A stretch of DNA of 64,000 bases from Corticium candelabrum (lineage: Eukaryota; Porifera; Homoscleromorpha; Homosclerophorida; Plakinidae): NCBI RefSeq assembly GCF_963422355.1, contig NC_085087.1, positions 2,381,521 through 2,445,520 on the forward strand. Reading direction: 5' to 3'. The notes beneath the pieces were generated by a model. The model did not search any database. It was not told the DNA's origin and saw nothing but the letters and a program-made list of their open reading frames with translations. Position 1 is the stretch's first letter. Every line of letters starts with the position of its first letter. This document shows, piece after piece, positions 43,519 to 53,014 of this stretch. The translations under genes were made by a program, and so were the position numbers.

Positions 43519-46259
43519 CGCGTTTGGCGGCCACGTCTTTTGTCCGTTCGCAACCGAAATCGGCACGCACACTCGGCAGGCACAGGGGAAGGTTTGCGTA
43601 AAAGAATAAAAAAATTATTCACCGGGTCCACTCTCGAGAGTTCGACACCCGCGTAAAATTTCTCGACGACGCAAACGCTAAACATTCTGGTTCATTCGAA
43701 CACACGCCCACACCAGTCCTGTGTAGACTGTATGCATCGTCGTCCTTCGCAAAACCTTCGAGCAATGGAATATCTCTTGCCGATGAAACTTACACTTCTA
43801 GCGCTTTCGTTTCTCTCCAAATTCTGATTGCATTTGCACCGAATCCAACCTACACGTTTTCTGCAGCAAGTGCTACACAAGGAGTGTGTCGATTTCTATC
43901 GAAACAAGCGCGAAGAGCAAGATTCGAATTCATTCAGCGCATCCGGGACCTCGCAACAAAGATGCACGTGACGTGTCCACAGACCTATTTTTACACTACA
44001 ATATCTTGCCCGTACGAAGGACGGGCTATGTATACTAGTGCTAAAATATATTTATGTCGGAGCAGGTCAGGCCGAGCTTTGGGTTAGGGATTGCCCTTAA
44101 TCACGCTCCTGCATGAGGTGTAGAGATGGTATTAATACGTGCTTGATCCCGAAGACTGAAACCCTTTTTCAGATTTGACAACAGATGAGAATCAATTCTT
44201 GATTGGATTTGACGTTGCGAAGCATTTGTGAGATTGGGTGGGATCGTATCACTTCCAAGATACTTGGGCAATATGTTCCTAGCGTCGTTCTCACCTGGAA
44301 TGCAGACATAACGACTGTTGGTGATGTCATCTAAGTCAGTTGTATTGAAAGCATTCTTGTCCAGGAAGAAGCTGACAAGGTTCCGAGAAAAGTTACAGCT
44401 TCCAAGAAAGACTGCAGAAGAGTTTGGTACAGCTTCTTTTAACCCAAGACCACCAACTTGCAGCGGAAGTGTAGCCTGATGCCATGCAGAATCAGAGATA
44501 GACGAGTGGGTTATAACACCCAAAGATCTCCGGAGTCCTTTGTCAAAGCGTACAAACTGGTCACTGCCAAGACTTGGAGGAACGGTTCGTAGGAGACTGT
44601 TCAGTTTACAAGAACCTAGACAACTTCTCAAAAGGTGTAGTTGCACTTGCGGATTGTTCAGATCTTGGAGATGGCTTTGAGAATTCAGAACTTTATCGAC
44701 AACCTTAGCAAGGGTCGAATCAATGAAATCATCTTTACCATATACTGGTGACCCAAGTGGAGTAGCGCCTCCCTCTGACTGATAGACTCTTTTGATTTCA
44801 GATGGAAATTCGGGAAAGGTCTGATCGCCAGAGGGCCAGAAAACTTCACATTTATCAACATTGACCAGTAGGCCAGATAAAGGGCCTTGTTGTAGTTTAG
44901 CATCTAATACCATTTTGACAGCCTGCCGGGTTCCAACAAAAGTGCCATCATCTAAGTACTAGAGAGAATATTCTATTCCTGGAATAGTGCCAACATCATC
45001 CACAAGTTCCATAATAACCAGCGAAAAAAGTAGAGGGCCTAGAGGGTCTCCTTGCTGTACTTCTGCTGATGCATCAATGCGGTGGTTGCCAAATCTCAGT
45101 TCTTCTTTTGTGTAGTATGACCGCTGCACGCATGCCATCAGCTCTGGAAACTCTTTCACAACTCGTAGTCCTGCTGCATTCATTAAATGCATTAGTCATT
45201 TCAACCTTGAAGCAGCAGAAATTCTCTGAACTGCTATGACGATTAATAATGGTACGTACTGTGTGAACCACACTCTCAAGACCTCCTTTGATCCCAACAT
45301 CCACTTGACCGTAAGGAAGAAATAGCTCAGGAAGGTGGGGTTTTGCAAACAAACAACAAATTCTGCTTGCTAATCGACGGAGAGTATCACCTACTGCGAT
45401 AGGACGAAACCCACTACTGCTTTTGTGAATTGCAGTTAGTGTTGCACCAAGTAACCAAGGTGCAATACGTCGATCAGCTTTTCCAGAGAACAACAAGTTC
45501 ATAAGCTTCGTGAGATTATCAAGGCAAGTAGTAGCCGCTGGAACATTGGTGCCTTTGGTGGCATCTAATAGGTGTTGAGCACGAATTTGTGAAAAGCCAG
45601 GACTATACCCTCTAGGAAAAGCTTGTAAACAAGACAGGACCGTACTTGAATCCGCTACCAGTGGTGGAGGTAATTCTTCACACCAAGTAGGGAGAACATG
45701 ATCTGGATGACGTCGTTGCCAATCTGTTAGTGCATCTTCATTGTCATGAGATGCACAACCTTGGGAGCTCAAGGAACGCATTGCATCACCATACCTGCCC
45801 TCTTTGCCAATCTCAGTGCCCGAATACTGTTACTGCGCTGTACAGACAAGACTTTCGGGGTCTAGCCTCAGCCTTGGCCTCCTGCCATAAACCACAAAGA
45901 TCACCTTTCTAACGTAGTAAGCGTGTGTTTAAGATTGTTTTTACTGCACACCGTTTACTTCTGCCTCCTTTGGGCGGGGAACGAAGAACAGCTTTGGCAA
46001 ACATAAATAGCCTCGTAAATCCCCAGATGCCATTTTTGCTGTTGCAATGATTGAATTCATCAGCAAGAACTTGGGCAAGAAGTGGTAGGACAGATGCTGG
46101 CACGTGCAGAATGGTGTTTACAGGTAAAGTGGCAATTTCACTCATAACAGGATAAAACGTTTCTTCTTCATCTCCATGGGGCTTGCCAAGAGTAGTAGCT
46201 GCTTCTATACCGTCTAGGACTGTGTCAGTGATTACCTTTTCAACACAGGGACTTTGCAT
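42893..46259 (-). pseudogene. Non-LTR retrotransposon B1, decayed, split by a Helitron
   Basis: Homologous along its length to B2. Sense-order blocks: LPVNTILHVPASVLPLLAQV and WGFTRLFMFAKAVLRSPPKG (45909-46259), RGYSPGFSQIRAQHLLDATK and GFRPIAVGDTLRRLASRICC (45074-45781), VEMTNAFNECSRTT, VQQGDPLGPLLFSLVIMELV, then a TAG in place of the Trp just before the catalytic YLDDG (44959-44961). The thumb block is at 44101-44913. A TGA replaces Trp after STPHAGA (44101-44103). The C-terminal zinc and endonuclease region is at 42893-43440. The Helitron at 43446-44038 interrupts it. Non-functional. Confidence 0.85.
43446..44038 (+). mobile_element. Non-autonomous Helitron, 593 bp
   Basis: Starts TCTACATCTAATATATAAAG, ends with a GCCCGT/ACGGGC hairpin (44008-44026), an 8-nt spacer and CTAG (44035-44038). 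It lies between host A (43445) and host T (44039), the canonical Helitron target. A (GT)n tract (43473-43519) follows the 5' end. No replicase/helicase coding. Removing it reconnects the B1 frame (RHKYILAYWLG-like, comparable with RHEYLVALRLWLG of B2). Confidence 0.88.
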
Positions 46260-46269
46260 TATATATATA

Positions 46270-46420
46270 CAAGCTCCAACGCCCGGCTTCGCCCGGGGGA
46301 CAACACATGCCAGGTGCTTCTCCTTTCCACTTCATATTGCCGCAGTTGACACACACGTTTGTCATAAAGCCAATACAACACGGAAGTGGAGAAAAGACAG
46401 GTCGCCTTTATAGGTAGAGA
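46270..46420 (-). mobile_element. Short Helitron-like element
   Basis: The sense (minus) strand begins TCTCTACCTATAAAGGCGAC, echoing TCTACATCTAATATATAAAG of the larger Helitron. It contains a GC-rich hairpin CCCGG-GCGAAG-CCGGG near the 3' end and ends GGAGCTTG. The flanks are A and T. The terminal CTTG departs from the CTRR rule, so the 3' end is less certain. Confidence 0.5.
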
Positions 46421-46841
46421 TTATAGTATTAATGACAGACAGACAGACAGACAGACAGACAGTTGTGATGTCTTCCTCTACCCATATTGTCTACTCCTCT
46501 TTACCAACATTGTCATCATGGATTGTACACATCTTTACCTGGCGTCAGGCTAGGCGTCTTCTATGGTGGCCATGCACGTTGTGATGTCCATCCATGTTAT
46601 CCGGGAGACAGACAGACAGTGTTCAGTTTTTGTTTTTTTTTGTTGTCATTGTAATGTAGTGTATCGTGCTTTGCTTAATTTGATTTAGCCTGTAATAGTT
46701 CTGATTTATGAAAATATAATACCATTGACAGACGGACAGACAGACAGACAGACAGATTTGTTTTATTGTCATCAAACGTCACTACTTACATCACTTGCTG
46801 CAGTACTAAAAGTTCTACTCTCCTACTGTTCTTCGTTTTAA
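46421..46841. other. Spacer with (CAGA)n tracts and the tail of element E
   Basis: (ACAG)n tracts at about 46434-46464 and 46727-46755. The latter directly follows the E 3' UTR (GACAATAAAACAAA on the sense strand) and is taken as its tail. A GTTGTGATGTC motif is repeated at 46462 and 46579. No coding signal. Confidence 0.45.
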
Positions 46842-47513
46842 TTAATGAATAGAACTATGAATGGCTTTGTCCATCTCTAGCTTGTCTTGTCCATCCAAAC
46901 AATTCAATGAAAGCCTAGATAGCTTTCTTAAAACAACTCTACTGTTACATTTCTGAATAATCACAGAAAATCTTCTTCTCCAATAGCTTCTAAACGCTGC
47001 TTCATTTTTCCTTCCCAGCATGTCTTTGGACTTCTTTGCAAGCTCATTTAAAAATTCCTCTGCTTTGGGTCCCCAACGACCGAAGTGTTCGAACACCAGA
47101 GGAGTAACAAAAGGCTTAGAACCATCTGGTAATGATTCTTTGCGATACTTTACTTCCTTCCTTGCCTCTCGTTTTGTTGCTGCATATCCACATGTCGTGG
47201 ACGCTCCCTTGATGGTATCTTTGCTCCAGGGATGAGCCATAGCAACATCTATCTCTTTTGTTGTTCCTGAGTCTACGTCGTAAAATGTGATGTCTGGTCT
47301 ATCTTCAGTGTGGATGTATCTGTGTCTTGGCTCAATCTGGTGGCATATGAGCAAATCGCTGAGACACTCGCTCCATCCAGAAACTAGGGTGTTGTGCGTC
47401 CAGACAGGACCTCCCCCATACTTACATGTAATCAAGTGATATCCTTCTCTGTCCAGCTCTGCTCCACACTCACATTTTACAAGGAGCTGACTGAATGGCA
47501 GACAGACACCCAA
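46842..47513 (-). CDS. Non-LTR element E, intact C-terminal zinc and endonuclease domain
   Basis: 223 open codons, a 5'-truncated polyprotein. A zinc-binding block CECGAELDREGYHLITC is followed by the restriction-like endonuclease: RPDITFYDVDSG, EIDVAMAHPW and REARKEVKYRK, together the PD-D-KY signature. The C-terminal tail SVIIQKCNSRVVLRKLSRLS defines the family shared with A1-A3. No upstream reverse transcriptase is present, as expected of 5' truncation. The catalytic residues are all retained, unlike in A1 (RSD). Confidence 0.8.
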   Translation of the reverse strand: MGVCLPFSQLLVKCECGAELDREGYHLITCKYGGGPVWTHNTLVSGWSECLSDLLICHQIEPRHRYIHTEDRPDITFYDVDSGTTKEIDVAMAHPWSKDTIKGASTTCGYAATKREARKEVKYRKESLPDGSKPFVTPLVFEHFGRWGPKAEEFLNELAKKSKDMLGRKNEAAFRSYWRRRFSVIIQKCNSRVVLRKLSRLSLNCLDGQDKLEMDKAIHSSIH

Positions 47514-47557
47514 CCTCAGACAAGACGCTAGACGAAATTCATTCTGCTTTAGTGCGT

Positions 47558-47595
<38 letters not shown>

Positions 47596-47622
47596 AAAAC
47601 AGGTCGCCTTTATAGGTAGAGA
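47514..47622 (-). mobile_element. Helitron-like 5' end fragment with (CAGA)n
   Basis: On the minus strand it starts at 47622 with TCTCTACCTATAAAGGCGAC, identical to the start of the element at 46420, followed by a (CTGT)n tract (47558-47596). Its 3' end is not found; element E lies immediately beyond. Confidence 0.5.
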
Positions 47623-48544
47623 TTATAGCAGAAAGTATCTAAAAATGCGTTTGATGCTTGGAGAGGCAGAGGGGGTGTAGCCAGGTCACGTACAGTTTGT
47701 ATAGAGAACCGTTTACTGTCACTAATTAGCCGTGGTGTAAGTGCTTTTACCGTTTAGTAGCAGCCAGACAGAATTCTCATTCATAGTTATATCTCGTACA
47801 ATTGCCGTTTCTAGAGCCCGCTGATTTTTGGATTAACGATTGGGTGAAACCATTTCGACTTGGACGTTGCTGCCGTTGCGAGGAACAGGTGTATCGAACT
47901 TGGCATCTATTCGACACGTGTCCAGTTTAAAAAAATCCCATTGATTGGATTATTGATCCCGTTGAAGCCATTTCGACAGTCCCGTTGCGGAGAACAGGTG
48001 TATCGAACCTGGCATCTATAATTTCGACGTGAATCCCGGAACGTGCAAGTCACGTGCAATACTTACCCGGATAATCCGTTCCCCGTATATAACGAATGCC
48101 GGCTCTCGTCATTTCGACAGTCCCGCTGAACGTCGTCTGTTCGAAGACGTTGCTGGCGTTTCGGGGAACGGGTGCATCAAACACGGCAGCTCTTCGACGG
48201 TCGCAGACTGGCAAACAACTGTGTGCGTATTTTTTCGAGACCCGGATATCAGCAAGAATATCTTCCTTTTCCCGACGTCGCCAGCAATAGACGACACGCT
48301 CGGCGCGTACCGTCCGACGTCGGGAACGGGCAGTCTAAATTCGGTGGAGACACGATGCGCCGTTCCGGAGATATTCGCGCGCGAGCGGAAGCGAGCGCGA
48401 TCGGCGGGAAACGGCGTCGTCGTGGGAGAAGTCAGGAAGACGACCGCGGTCTGACTTTCGACCTGAATGAATTCGGCGTGCGCGAGCGAAATTCGGCCGA
48501 GATCGGACTCGCCGTCTTCGAGAGACGCTCGTACGTACGGGCAC

Positions 48545-48575
<31 letters not shown>

Positions 48576-48581
48576 CCTCTC

Positions 48582-48600
<19 letters not shown>
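47623..48600. other. GC-richer block with diverged direct repeats
   Basis: Three imperfect repeats containing CATTTCGAC...GTTG and GAACAGGTGTATCGAACCTG occur near 47869-47918, 47970-48020 and 48111-48180. From about 48270 to 48540 the sequence is strikingly rich in CG dinucleotides (for example CGCGCGCGAGCGGAAGCGAG). Overlapping frames of 60-140 codons on both strands are by-products of this composition and resemble no protein known to me. A (CAGA)n tract (48545-48575) and (TA)n tract (48583-48612) close it. Confidence 0.45.
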
Positions 48601-48621
<21 letters not shown>

Positions 48622-48625
48622 TACA

Positions 48626-51600
48626 TCAGGCTGGGATATCCCAGCCATGACAATCAATTCCATAGTCTAAATAACTACAAATCATTTTACTATTGAACTG
48701 CCACAAACGTACTGATAACTGTTGCATTAGGTTGGCAAATACTGTGCTAAAAGATTGAGTAGATCTTGTCGTCATTTTACTCGCGATCACCCTCAATGTT
48801 CTCAGACTGTCATCTGACCAAATGCCAAAGCTCTCTACAACCAGAGGGAAAAAGGAGCCACCAGCAGCATTCACTTCTTCTTCGTGATGGAAATCTTTCT
48901 CCTCTTCTCCTGCCCGAGCAGCTGCTCCTCCGGTGATTGCTGAGTGTTGAATGAATTTTGGTTGAAAGGAATTCCGAACCGACACACCGAAGTAGGCTGG
49001 ACGACCGTTGAAAAAATTGGGGTGGAATACATCTCCAGGACGGTTGTTCGTATCAGGTCCACAACGTTGTTCTTTTCGAGCACCATTGTCATCCTGTAGG
49101 AGAGCATGCCAGATGATGTCCCGAAGGGCGTCGTGACGTGAGCATCGGGTTGGGTCTAGACGGCATCCTAGCAGGTGATCTCCCTCAATATCAACAAGTT
49201 GACCACAAATACATCTTGGGACCTTGGACGAAGAGAAGACTGGAAGCCCGAGCCACAGACGGAGAGCAACGAGGTATTCATGACGTGCCATGGCGAGGCC
49301 TAACTTTTCGTTTGGGATTGCCCGCAACCAACTGGCAGCATGAGGAGCAGAGACAGAGTTGAGACGAGCTCTGTCCCGAAGACTTCCTGAAGACATTAGC
49401 TGAGTGATTATAATTTTATCCATTTCAGCTTGCAGAAGATGTTGAGTTGTTGATGGAGATAACAAGTCCAGAGCTGGTGGTGATACATTGTGTTGAAGAA
49501 AGAAGCCATTGAATAGTTCACGTGTTGACACTTCCCCTGGAATAGTAACGGTTTGGTTGGACGGGTTGTCGGGGAGAAGACGTAGAAACAACTCTCTTGT
49601 TGTATTGCAACTACCAAGGTAAGCTGCCAATGCAGTTGTTCTAGCTTGTCGTAGGCCAATACCTCCCAATCGTGTTGGTAATCCTGCTTGTAGCCAGACC
49701 TGATCCGTTATGGAGCATTGAGAGATTACACCAAGAGAGCGGCGAAGCCCAGTGTCAAATCGTTTCCACTGTTGGTCGGCCATGTCTGAGGGGATTGTAC
49801 GTAGAAGGTTGTTTACTTTGCAAGAACCAAGACAGCTGCGGAGGAGAAGTAATTCGATCTGTGGGTCGTGAATTTCGAAAAGAAGTGATTGATTGATTGT
49901 CCAGAACCGAGTCGACACGTTTTCCGATAGCAGTGCTGTAGAAATCTTGTGATCCGAATATCGGGGAGCCTAGCAGTTCCATTCCGTCTTGAAGGCGGTT
50001 GATTTCTGATGGGAAATTTGGAAAAGACTGATCCCCAGCAGGCCAGAAAATTTCACATTTTCCCAAGTTAAGTTTGAGACCGAAAGAGGCACCTTTAGAG
50101 ACAACAGAGCGAAATAAGGTGGAAACAGCATGGCGAGTCCCAATAAAGGTTCCATCGTCTAGGTACCACAGGCTGAGCTTGAGGTCATCGACAGGGCCCA
50201 CAGAGTCCATCAATTCCATCACAACCAGTGAGAACAGGAGTGGTCCCAGGGGGTCACCCTGTTGAACACCTGACGTTGAAAGAATGCGATGAGAACCGAA
50301 TCTCATTTCTCCCGCCGACTTGTAAGACCAATGAACCCAGCGAACTAGTTCAGGAAATTTTTTCTCAAGGCGAGTGAAATATGTTTGTCGGTTGCATTCG
50401 TTAAACGCATTGACCATGTCTAGTTTAAGACAGCAATAGTCTGGATTGTCTTGATTATCATGAATGAATGTTCGGCTGACATGGATGGCAGCTTCAAGAC
50501 CGCCCTTGATGCCCACGCCAACTTGCCCATACGGGATGAAAGTATCCGGGAGACGAGATCTTACTGCGCTACAACAAAGACGGCTTGCAAGTCGTCGTAG
50601 AACTTCCCCCACAGCAATCGGACGAAAACCTCCCTTTTTCTTCAAAAGAGCTGTTAGTGGAGCTCCAGTAAGCCATGGGGCAATGCGGTCATCAAGTTCT
50701 CCTGCCAGCATTGAAGACATAAATCTTGTCAGTTGCTCAAGGCACAGTTGAGAAGAAGGGGCAACGGATCCAGTTACAGCGTCGAGGAGATGCTGAGCTC
50801 GTAAACGAGTTGCTCCTGGACTCGTGCCCCGAGGAAAAGCTTTCAAGGCTGTGATGACGTTAGCCGGAGTGATTGTTAAAGGCGGAGGTGACGAAGAGCT
50901 GTCCATTGAGACTGAAGGAAGAGGATTTTGAGGATGACGGTGATAGAGATCTTGAAGAGCATCTTCAGCGTTAGAAGAGGCACAACCTTGAGATGTCAGC
51001 GAACGCATTGCATCAGCAAAACGGCCATCTTGTGCTAGTTTACGGCATCGTCGAATGTTCGATTTCTTCACCGATGCAGGATCCAAACTTGGGTTCGAGG
51101 AGGTTGCCTCTGAAACAGCTTCTTGCCAGAGATCTAGCAATTCACCATTCTGCCATCGGTGTAGACGAGAAGAAATTAGAGACTTGATAACGTAACGTTT
51201 TTTTCGACCTCCTCTTTGCGGGACTCGCAGAACACATTTCGCAAACATAGCTAAACGGACAAAGCCCCAAAGATCAGATTTGTAACCATGACAAAGTTCT
51301 GTAGACAACACTTTGGCAAATAGTGGTCGTACAGAACGCGGCACGTGAGAGATGGTAAAGACTGGGAGTGCGAAGATTTCCTCCATAACAGCATTGAAGA
51401 TATGTGATTGGTTATCACCTACAGTTGATACAATGTCGCTTTGAAAAGATAAGTCAGCAGCAGCCTTGAGACCCGTCATAACCAAATTGGTAGTCACCGC
51501 TGCTGGTGTGTCCAAAATTGATGTTTGATCAGGTATATAAGAACTGGCTGACTGTGACTGCAGCGCGGTTGGTAAAGACTTAGAGTGGCATTCACTGTGA

Positions 51601-52097
51601 CCAGAATTGACAGCACCATCATCTTGTAAAAAGCTTGAAAGTCCCGGATCAATCATGGTTCCGCCACAACGTGGTCGGCCAGGACCCATTGTTCTACGGC
51701 AATTAGCCCACCGTTGATGATATGCGAATCCACACGTTGAACAGATACGACGGTTGTGTTCCTTCAGGAAAAGAATTGGCGGAAAATCGTGACGACTGAC
51801 GTGGTTGCTGTTGAGGTGTTGGAATAGAGCTGCAACATCACGGCAGGTAGACATACATAGGGGGCACGTGCTCTTCCCAGCCGTAGAATTCGTCCTAGCA
51901 TTGTTGGCTTCCGAAGACTCCTCCTCAGGGCGTTGAGATAAAGGATTGACATCATCTGGTGGTTCGTCATCATTTTCATCCGGGACTTCAGAAGCAGAGA
52001 CCGTGGCAGTGCTCATATTGTGTACACGTTGTTCGCTCGAATGAAGAATCAAAGTAAATGGCACAGAAGAAGCTATTATATTCGAAGAAATGTCCAA
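48626..52097 (-). mobile_element. Non-LTR retrotransposon B2, nearly intact
   Basis: Two long frames, 49755-52097 (780 codons) and 48626-49918 (430 codons), overlap at a (GATT)3 run (49887-49898 on the plus strand). The protein starts MDISSN or, more likely, at [15 protein letters not shown]. It has two Cys-rich N-terminal fingers (CPLCMSTCRD...HLNSNH and ICSTCGFAYHQRWANC). RT blocks follow: GFRPIAVGEVLRRLASRLCC, CLKLDMVNAFNECNRQ, VQQGDPLGPLLFSLVVMELM and the catalytic LWYLDDGTF (about residue 644). After the slippage point the thumb, CICGQLVDIEGDHLLGC zinc block and NRPGDVFHPNFFNGRPAYFG endonuclease region follow. The stop lies beside a perfect 18-bp palindrome (48629-48646), then an A-rich end. 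Confidence 0.85.
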
Positions 52098-52278
52098 AAA
52101 GAAAAACCAGTGATAGCCACCAACGGTTCAAACAGAACCAGACGAAGGAGAAGATTGAACACTCCACAGTAGACCACAGGCCTTTAGAAACAGTGCTTGC
52201 AAGTAACTGTAACCAGATGAGTGGTAAAACGCCACAGAAAGGGAAGGAAACAACAGAAGTCGCAAACGTGTGGCAGAC

Positions 52279-52281
<3 letters not shown>

Positions 52282-52337
<56 letters not shown>

Positions 52338-52344
52338 ATGTATG

Positions 52345-52401
<57 letters not shown>
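52282..52401. repeat. (TA)n / (TG)n / (TATG)n microsatellite
   Basis: Two long TA blocks separated by TATGTATGTGTGTGTGTATG-type sequence. It lies upstream of the B2 start. Confidence 0.95.
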
Positions 52402-52407
<6 letters not shown>

Positions 52408-52540
52408 GCGGAAGAGTCTTCCGACACCTCTGACATCTCTTCCGACATTTCTGACCACTCTTGTGACATCTCCTCCGAAAATAAAGAAACGAAGCAGAAT
52501 CTCTTCTGTTTCTTCAGAAGAGGCAGAAGAGAATAAAGAA

Positions 52541-52747
52541 ACGCGCCCTTACTAGTAGTAGTTTTGTCGCGATTGAACGCCTGCTCAATAGTCTGATTAA
52601 TGGCAACTCCAAAAATGGATTCAAAGACATGGAACTGAAATTGACCCACTTTTCAGTGCTTACCTTGCAGAGGGCTTGGATTGTGGCAGAAGTTTCTTGT
52701 CACACCAGTAATAACTCAAATATCAAGATAGTTGACGCGTTCGTTTA
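52541..52747 (+). other. Possible coding segment, unidentified
   Basis: A frame with no early Met reads [20 protein letters not shown], then [20 protein letters not shown], to a TAA at about 52745. Composition looks protein-like, but the opposite strand is also open. A nearby TAG|ATGGAGAATCCAGTC acceptor-like site (52786) and a CAAG|GTACTG donor-like site (52850) could mark a small exon. No family recognised. Confidence 0.2.
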
Positions 52748-53014
52748 AAAAAAAACTACAGAAACATTTCTCGTATTGTCTGTAGATGGAGAATCCAGTC
52801 ACTGTTTCTGGTGGCACGGATAAACTTCAGCAATGTAGAAATCATGTCAAGGTACTGCAAAAAATGACATAGTGGGATACTTTACAAGTTGAGCGAGATA
52901 TTTTCAAACTCGTTGTAAAGCAACTGGAAACTCGGCTCATGGAGCAGTGGAGATGCTTCGGGTATTGCTGGAGATCGGATTTTCTTGACTAAGTTCTTAA
53001 AATCCGCTATAACC

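Noticed and set aside
43474..43656. Plus-strand frame starting MCVCVCVC
   Set aside because: Made of the (GT)n tract inside the Helitron.
48029..48696. Overlapping frames of up to 184 codons in the CG-rich block
   Set aside because: Stop codons are rare in CG-rich DNA, frames on both strands and in several phases are open together, and no domain is seen.
52058..52649. Frames containing long IYIYIY runs
   Set aside because: Translation of the (TA)n tract.
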